Positions 38,652 to 49,780 of a DNA stretch of 64,000 bases are shown piece after piece. This stretch comes from Melanocharis versteri (taxonomy: Eukaryota > Chordata > Aves > Passeriformes > Melanocharitidae). The translations under genes and the position numbers were made by a program. The DNA is taken from contig VZTG01010313.1 of the NCBI GenBank assembly GCA_013397845.1, forward strand, positions 124,001 to 188,000. Direction: 5' to 3'. Every line of letters starts with the position of its first letter. Within the stretch, counting starts at the first letter, position 1. A model generated the notes under the pieces. The model searched no databases. It was not told the origin of the DNA and saw only the letters and a list, made by a program, of their open reading frames with translations.

Positions 38652-38905
38652 GTGGTGCATCAGAAAATGTGGATAAGGCAAGTGAGGTTCTGAAATAGGG
38701 TGATGAATCAGAGTGGGAAACACCACCAATTACTTGGGTTACTGAACTAATACACAATGGGTGTGCCCTGCTTATAAATGATCCTGGAACAGGTGAAGAG
38801 TTTAGGGAAAACTTCAGTATCCTGAAGTAAGTCCTAGAGTTTCTTCAAAAGTGAAAAGGAATGGCCAAACTCTGCTCCTGGATGAAGGGTATTGGAGAAA
38901 TTCGA

Positions 38906-38922
38906 TGTGTGTGTGTGTGTGT
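38906..38922. repeat. (TG)n microsatellite
   Basis: Eight to nine perfect TG units. Confidence 0.9.
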
Positions 38923-41900
38923 CCAGTATTAACTCTTCCAGCTATTAAATTTAATAAGCAGTATGTCTTTACCTTGATCCTGTCACTATTTTAAAGTGCT
39001 TGGCAGTTCAAAAGGACTAGAGGAGAGGAGAGAGGTATTGAATGTATCTTAAAAGAGCTGCTGGCTTCCCTAGTGGCAAATGATTCTTATTTTGGTTAAA
39101 CTGGAAAATATTTAAATCCTTCATATCTCCAAGCTGTTCTGAAAATGTCTTTGCATGTTGCAGAGTTAAGAGTTTTTAGCTATATGACTCTAATAACACA
39201 AGAGGCTCTCAAGAGAAAATTCACAAAAGCCTAATTTAAAAACATCTCTGCTGCCAAAATGGCTAAATCTCTGAACAAGGAAACATTATTAAAAAATCTA
39301 ATACTCTATGAAAAATAAATATTTTAAAATTGGAGGCCAAACCCCATTTCTAGAATATGAAATAGAGAGATTCTTCTCTAAAGATGCAAACCTGCCCTGA
39401 ACTTTAACAGTTGAGTAGCAAGATTCTGCCTTTAGTCTGGGCTGGACTACTCTGGAAAATTCAATATTGGATATACTGGGATCTGCCAGTCCGAACAATC
39501 GACTGTATGACTGTTGTGAATTCATACACAAACTGATCTAGTTATGCACATGTGTAAATAGGCAAGTGTTCAATACAAAGCTGGTATATTTTTCTACACA
39601 TTTTAACCAGAGGGTGGCATTGTGTCACGTCTTTTGCAAGTAAACCATCTTTGTTTTATTTTTATTTTTCCTTTATAAGACTTAGACTTCAGAAACAACA
39701 CTAACTCATGTTTTTCTCTTTTGTTGTTTTGGGGGGATTTATTTATTTTTACAGATGTGATGAATTGTCACTCATGCATGTTTCATCCTCACTGAAAATG
39801 TGTTCTTTGCTGACAGTCTGATGCTCATGTTATTGTTTTATTATCCAGATACATTTCTGGTCAAAACAAATTGAAGAACTCTGTCTAGAATACTGCCTGC
39901 ATATAGTCTGTTGTGAAATGTTATTTCAGTTCACAGCTATGTCCGAAATAATTTATAGTGATGCCAATAGAAATTACATTGCCTTAATTCACAGCCAGGA
40001 CAACTGCATACCACTGAAGCACAAAATCTCTTTTATATGGTGACTCAATGAATTTGTTCTCCTAGTGCAGATACTATATCTAACAGATACAGTTCCTGGT
40101 AGAAGTCAGAAACCAAAATAGGCATTGAAATGGTCTGAATGAGTGGGAGAGGTTTACATTTTACAAACTGCTTAATCAGAGTCCTCAGAGGTTTGAGAGG
40201 TATTTGAAGTCATGAAGGAAGGTCAGCTGTTTTAAAATGTGTTTTTGTGTGTGTGTGATTTTTGGAAGGCACAGGGTTGGCAGATACTGTTCATCAGATG
40301 TCTTGCTCCATGTAGTCCATGGACTCATGTAAATTGTGGGAAAAGATTTCTAAAGGGGATGACAGTCTCAAAAACTGGATCAGTCTCTTCAGCCACCCAC
40401 CATGTGCAATGGCTCCTCCTCTGACTCTGTGCTAATTTTAGTCATGTCCGTGCAGTATGAGCAGCGGTCCATCAGAAGCCACACAGCAACCAAGAATAAG
40501 AGGTTGACAATTGCTTATCATCTGAACTGATCCACTATCTTCCATGCTGAAGAGCTATTTTATTCATTCTTAATCAGTCTTTTAATCAATTTTGTACAGG
40601 ACTTGCAAATAGTGGGCCAAAAACCACATTCTGCACAGCTGCAGACATACCCCGTACAAGAAGAAAGCGTCTGTCTAAAAGTACTGACTTTCAACAACAA
40701 CTTGTCTGGTACTTTGCTAGAATATTTTCATATCAAAATGGAAATAGAGCTGTATCTGAAAGTGAAATGTGTTTGACTTTTTGATGGTCTCATCACCAGC
40801 ATCTCTGCTTTTCACATTGGGGAAGGCATATGATTCTGTGGTAAGTTTAATTCCTTATGTACCTATGTGGCCAGGGGCAATACATAATGACATTCATCCA
40901 AACCTTTCAAATCCAGCCAAAAGCAAGAAAGTGTAGGCGTCAAAATCAGAAATGTTATTGCTCTAACCTTGCAAAGAGTCTGTGGACAATATGGCTGATT
41001 AAGATTTCTGACTTTCAGAAATAGCAGCTTGACTCACCACAAGAGACTCATAAATGCTTTTAGAAACAGCCGTTATAATCATCTCCTTAACCACTGATTA
41101 GCAAATCATGTTGACTCTTTGACACAGAAATATCCCTGCAGCAGCAGGTAACAAAGATCATATCACACAATCAACAGTTTTGATGTTTTCTTGTGCTGTA
41201 GATGGTTGCAAACTATATTTATCCTCTACAATGTGCAGTGTAATCCAAGATATTACACTAATACAGTTAAGATGCCTACTGATACTATACTGCATCAGCT
41301 TGAAAATGCTGGCATGGTCTGTGTTTATTATTTTGAGGAACAACTACAGGTATTGCCAAAACCTAGAATCTATGGATTGCATGCTTTCATCATTTCTCAG
41401 TACTGAACCAAACCTTCTATCTGTATTCTGGAGAGTACTGCAAGCATGCAGCTAAGACCTTTCCATTTCTAATTATATATGATGGAAAAGGTCATGAGAC
41501 AGATGAGAAACCATATTCAATCAATACCAGACAGATTTGTTTTCCCCCCACTGATTTTGGAAAGTATTTCCCTGGTTAGTAACACTCTGGGATACATAGA
41601 GAGAAAACAGTAAACTGGTGTGCCTGTAAACATATTTATTTGGCATTTTGCTTCACTGAGCATAGAAGTCATCCGGCCAATCTTAATTTTTTTCTAAGGG
41701 ACCATCACAAAAAGACCTGTAATACAAAGGAAAAAAACAATCTGCAAATGCTTCCTTGAAATGTGGCCTTTCCTGCCTAGTTACAGAATGAAATCGATAC
41801 ACAGCTGCACATTTGTTGACCTGCACATGAGATTGAAACTCTAATATGAAAAAAGTGAAATTCTTTACTGATGATAGGTTTTTCTCTATTTAGATACCAG

Positions 41901-43939
41901 TAGTGGGAACAAGATAATGACTGTAAGAATCTGCAGACCCCCATATAATGTTAGAGAATGTCATGTTGAGAAAGGGCATATGTTCTCTACATCACTGCTT
42001 CTTAATCTTCTCAGGTTTTCACAAAGAAATCATATTAATCAAATCTGCTTTCAGCTATATAAAAGTGTAGTTTGAATGGTTCACAGCTTAGGAAGGAATT
42101 GAATGTAGAAGGAAACCCTGGTTAGAAATAAGCCCAAAACTTAAAATAACTTACTGTTGTCAGTATCTTACTTTATCATTCTGAATAGATGTGAGAATTT
42201 TGCACCAGAAAGCTCTCAAACTGCCCCATACTGTGGCTGTGGAGTGGTCCATGCAGGCAATACAGGAGCGGGGGAATTGCCAGATGAAATCAGACTGACA
42301 AGCCATCTGCTACTGGCTTGAAAAGAAAAAAAAAGCAAACCCAACAAAACATCCTACCCAGAAATACATCAGCAAGGGGCAGAATTCTGCCTGGCACTGA
42401 CAAGACACTCTGCTCTCCTACCTCATTTGAAAATCTGCTTGGGAGTTTGAGAAAGGTTGGGCTGCATATCTATGAGGTGAAGGTTTTGTTAGTCCCGCTC
42501 CTTTTCCATCGTCCCTCTGAGGACAAGGTGAAGGGGCAGAGAGGGGAAAAGAAGAGGACATCCCTTCCGTTCTGTGCAGCAGGGAGATCAGTCAGGGGGG
42601 AAAGTGGTTGGGCCTCTGAAATGATCAGGAGAAGCCAGTGGACTCCTCTGTACGTGGGGGCTGTCTAGGGTTCTTCATGCTTTCACAAAACAGGATAACC
42701 TTCCAGTCTCCCTCTGACGTTGTGCTGCCTTCTCATTTTGGGTTGTTTTGGAGACAGTCTTAAACCTGTGGAAATACATTGTTTTATTAAATATACCAGA
42801 TAAACCCCACAACACTTGTATATGGTTTCCTTGTTGCTATTAGTGTTTAGTGTTCACTTGGCACAGCTTTTGTGTTTGGCACCTTTCTGACTTCAGGGAG
42901 AGGCTTGATCCCTGTGCCCAAAAACTGATGTTCTGATGATTCAGTGTTGTTCTCATTGAAATGGGGATTCCTGCTGCTGACTTTGGATATGAAGAACGGG
43001 GAGGGCATGAGGGTGCACTCCTTTCCTCTTCGCTGAATTTGAATATCAGACTTCTAGTTAGATGATCATCATATCACAAAATAAACTGAGATAGAAATGA
43101 CAGAATGTTGGTTCTGGCAATAGGATCTGAGGAGCACTTCTCTGTCACTTAGAACAAAAGCATCAGGATTTCTTTTGAAGGTAAAATATATTTAATTCTA
43201 GAAAAAAAAATCCACAAATAAAAAAGAGGCAGCAATCTAATGAGAATTATATTTTAAATTGGTGCCAGAAAAACGATATTCCTGAGGTCTTTCTGAACAT
43301 GTCTACTTCTGTCTGGACTCTGGAGAAAATCTACTAATAGCAAAAGCATGACATTAGATTACAACCACAAAATTGCAGTCTTAAGATTGTAAAGAAAATG
43401 GGTTAAGTCTATACCGTTTCTTATTTGTATTATAATCCCTTCCATAAGAATAGCCTTTCCTGGAATTATTGAAAAGGAAATTCTCTCTTTCTTGTAAACG
43501 TAATTTTATTATTCCTCTCACTATATTTGTAAAGATAGCTGAAAATGTTTAACTTACCACTTTTCAGAATGCTGTCCAAATCTGAGGGTGGTTACTATAA
43601 AGGGAACCTAGCATGGGCTAATGATTATTATGCTGTGGTATTTGAAATCAGAAGTGTTTAATTATGTACAACACATGTTAAAGTCAAACTTCTAAGGAGA
43701 AATGAGATTTGCAGTCTATGGGGCTTGCAGATGATCAGAGGATCAAGCTGTAAGACCTCTGTCTGCTCTGACTGCTGATGGTGTTGACCACTTGTGTATC
43801 CCATGGAATTCCTTGCTCATGACAGGAAGACAACCTTCAGATTTGCAGATCTGCTAGGCGGAATAGAATGGATATCTAACGGATATAAAACAGGGGAATA
43901 CATCCATACACAAAAAGCTACATGAATCTACAACAACAT

Positions 43940-44566
43940 GATCTCATAGAAGAAATGTAGGTGGAGAAGTGGCTGGGAGCTGCCCTGCAGAGAAAGACTT
44001 GGGCGTGACGGTTGATGAAAAACTCAACGTGAGCCAGCAGTGTGCACTCACAGCCCAGAAAGCCAAAGGAATCCTGGGCTGCATCCAAAGGAGTGTGGCC
44101 AGCTGGTCCAGGAGGGGATTCTGTCCCTCTCTTCTGCTCTTGTGAGACCCTGGAATGCTGTGCACGGTTCTAGTGCCCCCAATGTAAGAAGGACATGGAG
44201 CTGCTGGAGCAAGTCCAGAGGAGGCCACAAAGTTGATAAGAGAACTGGAGCACCTCCCCTAGGAAGACAGGCTGAGAAAGTTTGGGCTGTTCAGCCTGAA
44301 GAAGAGAAGGTTGAGCGAAGACCTCATGGCAACTTTCCAGTGTCTGAAGGGGCCCTACAGGGAAGCCATAGTTAGACCCTTCATCAGGAACTGGAGTGAC
44401 AGGACAAGGGGAAATGGGTTCAGACTCAAAGTGTTCAAGGCCAGGTTGGACTGGTACTTGGAGCAACCAGGTCTAGTGGGAGGTGTCCCTGCCCATGGCT
44501 GGGGGTTGGAACTTGGTGATCTCTGAAGTCCCTTCCAACCCAAACCATTCTAGGATTCTATAATTA
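43940..44566 (+). mobile_element. CR1 LINE, 5'-truncated copy with C-terminal reverse-transcriptase remnant
   Basis: This is the clearest mobile element in the window. From about 43990 the + strand reads EKDLGVTVDEKLNVSQQC, the conserved C-terminal block of CR1 ORF2 (reverse transcriptase/endonuclease polyprotein). It continues as AQKAKGILGCIQRSVAS and reaches a stop at about 44142. The rest follows in other frames, so the coding part is broken by stops and frameshifts. The 3' untranslated end is complete in type: GGTTGGACTGGTACTTGGAG, then GGTGTCCCTGCCCATGG, then GGGTTGGAACTTGGTGATCT, CCCTTCCAACCCAAACC and the terminal ATTCTAGGATTCTATAATT repeats. The left boundary is approximate. No target-site duplication is expected for CR1. 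Truncation at the 5' end is usual, and the copy cannot move by itself. Confidence 0.95.
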
Positions 44567-46853
44567 ATTTTTTTCCTTCAGTAAGTCCCAATTCTCATGA
44601 TGGTGAGAGAGGAGTTACTTACTGTAGTTAAGGCAAAATGTGTACAACACACAGTTTATAGCTGTGAGCTGAGTCTCATGACTGGAGCAGGAGAGGCTGT
44701 GGGCCTCAGAAGTGTACAGCACTGTTTGCTTTGAAACAATCACTCAGACATAAATGACTCACTGTGAGGTGCTGGAAGTCATGCTGGTTGGCGTAGCATT
44801 CAGCAGGCTAACAGCCTCAAGCTCTGTGCAGGAAAAAAAAAGACAAATTTTTCACTGGATTCATAAAAAAGCAAAGAGAGGAACGTGCTGCTTAGATTGC
44901 CTTTTTGATGCTATTGGAAATCAGCCGATCTAGAAATTGCACTAGACAATCTGAGGTGAGTGATGATGTTTCAAAAGTACTAATTGAAGGAGATGATGAA
45001 GCTTGCTCACATAGAGTCAAGCTTGCCGGCATGTTAAAATCACTGGCTGAAAATATAGAAAAAAACCTATTTGATTGGGGAGAAAAGATACTGGATTAGA
45101 ATTATTTACATTATTTTTATATTATAATCAGTGACTTTGGGTGGCCAGCTGATATGCAAAGATGAGCAATGGAGGCAACTTAGCAGAAAACCATGATTCC
45201 ATTTTACATGACTCGGCAATTTGCTTTTTGCCCAGAGAAGTGGCTGAGAGTTGAAGCTGACTCTTTTCAGAGTTGTACTGAGTGCAACACTGCTGGAAGC
45301 AGTGGAGGGAGGCCGAACTCATCCAGGTGCCATGTCTTTCCAAGCACTTCGTGATGGTGGTGGTGGAGAGCAAAGGGTTTGGGATGTTCTCATTCCAGGT
45401 ATACTGTGTGCAGTGTAGTGTGTGTATATATAGATTCACCAGTGAAATTGACAGTTTCCCCAGGAAAAGTATAATCATAACAGACTGTTATCTCTCTGCA
45501 TGCTTCCATTTGGACTCACTTCAGCTCTTTGTATAGCAGAGATGACTTGTTAAAGAGATAAAACAGTGTGTTCATATGTTTCTTGATGCAGCACTTGCCT
45601 CCTCATTGCTCAGCACGAGATACTGTAACTTGGCCATTTTATCTGCCACATAGGGACAGCAGAGGGAATTGGCTGATGTGACTATGCTTCAGAAGACTTT
45701 GAACTCTCTTAGGTGGAGAATTGAGCCAGACATAAATCCAGAGGAGGAGGGCCTAACATGGCTGGACCCTTCTTTGGGTGGGAGTGCTCTGTAAGTCTCC
45801 ATCCGAGCTGTGATTTTTGGGTGTCTGATCCTTATGGTAAGATGGACTAAAATGTGGATACTCATGAACCATAGAGGCTGCCCCCCCAACCCTGACATTT
45901 TCAGACAGAAGGTTAGAAAATTTCAACCAGTATATATTTATTTTGCAATTCAGAATAAAAAGATGAAATTGTTTTATAGATAGCCAAACACAGTATATTC
46001 AACAAGGGAATCAGATCAGATACACCTCTGTTCATGACTGCTAACTTTGTCTGTCTCAAGAAGGCTTTCCTCCCAGGCAGCACTGCAGAAAGTACCTAGT
46101 GGGCAGAGGTCACTTTGTACCTGTTGTCTTTCTTTTGCTTTTTCTCTAAGGAACTGGTATTAATCACTGTCAGATGCAGGATACTGTGCTGACAGAGTCT
46201 TTGCTCTGACTCAGGGGTGTTCTGAAGTTATGTTTTTATGCATCTTGGTTTCCATACCAACTGCTTGATGTTGCATACTCTTGGGAAATGCTTGCTGCAG
46301 ACATGGTTTTCTAGCAACTGAAACCTGAGACTCTTTTATATAAACTTTATAGATGTTTCATTTTATAAATCTCTGCCTATCTCCTTATGCAAGTCTACTT
46401 TCCCACCTTCCTTTTTATTCCTGCCATTGCATCCTCTAGAATGCTGGGTGTCCTGCTCCTTTTCCAGATACATTCCTGAACGTTGTTAATGTTTTTTCAC
46501 CTCTCTGTTTCCATCTCAATAAGGAATTCACTTATATCACTGAATTCCAGCAGGCCACCTATCTTGGCAAATAGTACATTAGATTGTTGTCCACAGTGTT
46601 CTTCGCCAGAACCAAGACTAGTTTTGGTTCCTTTGTGTACCCACCAAACACAGTACAGTTAGGACATGTTTTTTTCTGTATTCAGAGCAGCACATTTCCC
46701 TAACCCAAATGCTACAGCTTACTATATTTTGAATGGCTGGTTATACTTCCTTTGGCCAGGTTTGTAAAAGGAGAAGAAAAATAATTGTATGCATACTAAA
46801 ATTACTGAACTGTGAAAAGAACAGCTAATATAATCCCTGTCTGTCTGTCACAG
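44567..46853. other. No confident gene; one small exon candidate at its left end
   Basis: Apart from the 44623-44681 candidate listed separately, a 64-codon + frame at 44905-45099 with a CTGAG|GTGAGT donor inside it has no good acceptor. The remaining sequence is AT-rich without recognisable repeats. Confidence 0.45.
44623..44681 (-). CDS. Possible small internal exon, product unrecognised
   Basis: Read on the - strand, CACAGCCTCTCCTGCTCCAG is an excellent acceptor, followed by 59 bp open in a single frame (one base, 19 codons beginning HETQLTAINCVLYTF, one base) and then GTAAGTAA, a strong donor. Its trailing base would join in phase with the next - strand candidate at 41038-41093, giving a methionine codon across the junction. 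It begins about 55 bp downstream of the CR1 tail, in unrelated sequence. The short length makes chance a serious alternative. Confidence 0.22.
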
Positions 46854-47017
46854 AAAGGTTGAGCGTCTAGAAACATTGGAGCATAAAGAACATAGAGAAA
46901 AAAATCTTATACAATTAATGGAAGTTGAAAATAGACAGAAGTTGTGCAGTCTAGATGAGGTGTTTGTAACAAGCATCAGGATGGAACTAGGGCTGACTGG
47001 AGAATACAAACTCTTAG
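46854..47017 (+). CDS. Possible coding exon with coiled-coil-like peptide
   Basis: An acceptor (CCCTGTCTGTCTGTCACAG) precedes 164 bp that are open in one frame (one base, 54 codons, one base), followed by TTAG|GTAAAA, a fair donor. The peptide starts KVERLETLEHKEHREKNLIQ and has heptad-compatible leucines, then LMEVENRQKLCSLDEVF and ends MELGLTGEYKLL. About two thirds of codons start with a purine, a pattern typical of real coding DNA, although the region is A-rich, which also favours Lys and Glu by chance. The opposite strand gives a less protein-like frame. I cannot name the protein; a coiled-coil protein is the most I would infer. Confidence 0.35.
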
Positions 47018-47857
47018 GTAAAAGGGAGAAACCAGAAATTTTTACCTTAAGCACAACAATTGCCTAAAAATCAAAACTCAAAACATGCAGTTAGGGACTT
47101 GCTACAACTTCTATTGGTTTTCTTGTTGGTCTGTCATTCTCTGTTGCCCAGTTTATTTGTTCTGTGATATGCCATCCCTTACTGATCTATTGTATAATCC
47201 ATCATTAAAATCAGGCTTGTAAGGATCTTTGGGAGAAAATGATGAAAACCTTTAAGTTTTTGTTGAGAACTAGATATTGAAAAGTAATTTCTTTGAAAAA
47301 ACATAGGAAAAGAAATTTATACGTAAGCCCTAATTGAGACCAGTCTTCTACATCCTAACAGACATTGTGATTTTTGTTTTCTCTGATGTGCCATATCGTG
47401 ACAAAGGAAATAACTAGAGGAAGTATGTATAAGGGGCAAGAAAAATGTTTTGGTTATGATGCCATCTGTCCAATGCTAGCTGACTGCTGAGGTAGTGGAA
47501 ATTGAAATAATTATAATAGTTTCTGTAATCTTCTTAAATCTTAAATTAAATTAGCATCAGGATTGGCACTTCTAGACTGAGTTGATGGCTGTGATTATGG
47601 GTCCTTCTTGCCTTCTCTAGTTTCATTTATTGTTAGTTGCTATTACATGTTCATTAAAAAGTAATTTGATAAATCGTGGGATTTCCTGCCTGTAAAACAA
47701 TTATCAGAATGAAGAGTGACAGCAGTGGCTGGGGAATGTGCTGAAATTTGGTAACCCTTTGTGAAGGCAAAGCAGGACACAAAAATCTCACTATTTAATA
47801 AAAAAACTATTTAGGATAATAGTACTTTCTTCTACTCTCCATTAGTAAATGAAGAAG

Positions 47858-47940
47858 GATTTGAGGTGTCTTCTGGGTTCTAACTCTGTCTCTGCCATGG
47901 ATGAACATGTGACGGCCACTTTTGTCAATATTTTTGTGAA
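47858..47940 (-). repeat. MIR/core-SINE-like relic
   Basis: On +, GTGTCTTCTGGGTTCTAACT, then CTGTCTCTGCCATGGATGAA, then CATGTGACGGCCACTTTTGT follow the reverse complement of the MIR core (GACCTGGGTTCTAATCC, GGCTCTGCCACTTA, CTGTGTGACCTTGGGCAAGT). Spacing is right and the bases have decayed, so an old copy on the - strand. Confidence 0.55.
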
Positions 47941-48534
47941 CCAGTGCTGATTAATCAGATAGAAGGACAAGTGGGCAAAATCATGACACTCTGGACAGGA
48001 ATTCACAATTCTCTTACATAGGTGAGTTCTGAGGACTGCACTGAAATAATTTTGAGGAATCACTGCCTGATTAATTTAAAAATTACCTGTGGGTATCCAA
48101 ATATAGACTCCAAACTTCATTATGGCATGGACTTATGTGAAGCCACTCAGGACCAGGTGATTTTTAGTGGCCTTTCTGTACTTTTTGAATACCTCTATTC
48201 AACTTGCTTAAAAGGTCTCCAATCTCACATTGAGAGTGAGGAATGGTAGAGGAAGCAATGAAAGTCTGGTGAGGGGGAATGGGGGAGCCTGAGAGAAAAA
48301 GAGAGAGATTGTTCAGACAGGCAGAGAGCATATGAGCAGTAACTGGGACTGTGTTTATACTGTCATGTTAGCTTAGGATTCAAGGTCACACTCAATGGTT
48401 TCCTCATTGCTTACACATTAACGTTCAGCCTGGCCTTTACTGGCTGTCAAGCAGACCTTGGATCTGACCATGAACACAGCTGCATACACACTGCAAAAGC
48501 CTAAATGATTCTGAGGTCTAAGGAAGAGTCAAAA

Positions 48535-48640
48535 TTTATGTGGAGAGAGCTGAAAGAGGCAGGCTGATGGGGGATGAAGTGAGATAAATGATGGAGTGCT
48601 GGACAAGGAAGAGTTAACCTCAGGGGAATTCAAGAGAAAG
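48535..48640. repeat. Diverged direct repeat, copy A
   Basis: Shares with 49645-49780, in the same order, AGTCAAAATTTATGTGGA, then TGAGATAAATGATGGA, then AAGAAGAGTTAACCTCA-like and GGAATTCAAGAGAAAGCAGG-like blocks. I recognise no repeat family; it could be an old local duplication or two copies of an unlisted repeat. Confidence 0.4.
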
Positions 48641-49289
48641 CAGGATGGTAGCCAAGCCCGCTTGAAGGACAGAGAAGGCAGTTGTCTTCTGCAAATGTAG
48701 AGGGTTTTTGTAACTTCACTGAGATGCAGATTACCAGGAGACACTCTCCTTATAGGGTAAGCTGGTGTGAAGCATGGAGAGAGCTACTGGCAACAGTCAG
48801 TGTCTGGCAGTTCCTCTGGTCAGCACACAGCCCGGGGCAGTACCCGCCCAAGGAGAATTGTGTTTCCCGTCAGCAGGGGAGGGTAATTCTCAGCACAAAG
48901 ATGCAACAGTGGCAGCAATCTTCTTTCCTGGAGATCAAAATAAATAATTCCAGTTCACAAAATAGCTCTTTAAAACAGACAAATATTTCTTTGTAATAGT
49001 TGCATTAGAAGAAGCAATCAGCATAACTCTGAGCACTCTCCAAGGACAGTGCATCTTCAGAGCCAGAGAACACACCTACGCTGAGTATGGTGTGTGCTTG
49101 TATGACTCAAAAATAATATTCACAGCTGTGGTGGTTCAGTTCCACAGAGCATGCCATGAGCCTTGCTTTCACAGTAGATTATCCTAGACGGCATTGTTCT
49201 GGCAGGGAGACATTGCGTCTGGCTCCCTTCGGAGATGCCAGGAAGCCAGAAAATGTGAGTGTGGTGCAGACTCCTACAGGATCACTCAC

Positions 49290-49368
49290 ATTCATCTTAA
49301 AGGTGGCAGGCTTGTTGCAGTTAATAATTCCTCTCTCAAAATCTGGCTCCTCACCATCTTCATAAACC
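49290..49368 (-). CDS. Possible internal coding exon, product unrecognised
   Basis: Read on -, the acceptor ATAATATTTGCTTCAG is followed by one base and 26 codons, VYEDGEEPDFERGIINCNKP then ATFKMN, and then GTGAGTGA, a strong donor. The frame is the only open one and also runs on for 36 codons past the donor. Upstream it is open for seven further codons (YYNICFR), so a start further left in the protein is possible. Composition is protein-like: an acidic turn, then alternating hydrophobic and polar residues with one cysteine. The phase matches the end of the 57428-57538 candidate (an arginine codon across the junction). No domain is recognised. Confidence 0.3.
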
Positions 49369-49644
49369 CTGAAGCAAATATTATAGTACCCTCAGGCCCT
49401 CAAGAATGCTTATACAGCAGGAATTTGGCTTCTTCCAAATGTGATTAATAAGCTTATTCATTACATTGTGCCCCTTAAAATATCAAAAAGAGAGTCCAGG
49501 TGCATACTGCATACACAAATTTATTCCTGTTTGATGAGGACATATGTTTGCCTGACCTGGAGGACTTGGCATCTCTGATAAACTTGTAATTGAAGGAAGT
49601 GGTGAAGAAGCAGTTGAAAGTGCAAATGGGGAAGAAGAATTAGG

Positions 49645-49780
49645 AGCAGTCAAAGTTTATATGGACTGAAGTGGACCAGCTGAGGTTAGGCTGAAATAAA
49701 TGATGATAGACTGAGATAAATGATGGAATCAAAATTAGAAATAAGAAGATTTAGAGGAATTAAGCAAGTGAAAAAGGAAT
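49645..49780. repeat. Diverged direct repeat, copy B
   Basis: Partner of 48535-48640. It contains the extra short internal repeat CTGAAATAAATGATGATAGA / CTGAGATAAATGATGGAATC. Copies A and B lie about 1.1 kb apart in the same orientation. Confidence 0.4.

Larger units (their letters stand above)
38180..43939. other. No recognisable gene; AT-rich, with simple repeats
   Basis: Holds the 22-bp tandem repeat at 38.6 kb, TG runs at 38906-38922 and 40246-40258, and one weak - strand exon candidate at 41038-41093. That candidate has acceptor TTTGCTAATCAG and donor GTG|GTGAGT, and in one frame reads VKEMIITAVSKSIYESLV. No domain is recognised. Confidence 0.45.
47018..49289. other. No confident gene; MIR-like relic and part of a diverged duplication
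   Basis: A + frame at 48022-48249 follows a good acceptor (TTCTCTTACATAG) and reads VSSEDCTEIILRNHC, then LKITCGYPNIDSKLHYGM, to a stop, but it has no strong donor. It could be a terminal exon or chance. Confidence 0.4.
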
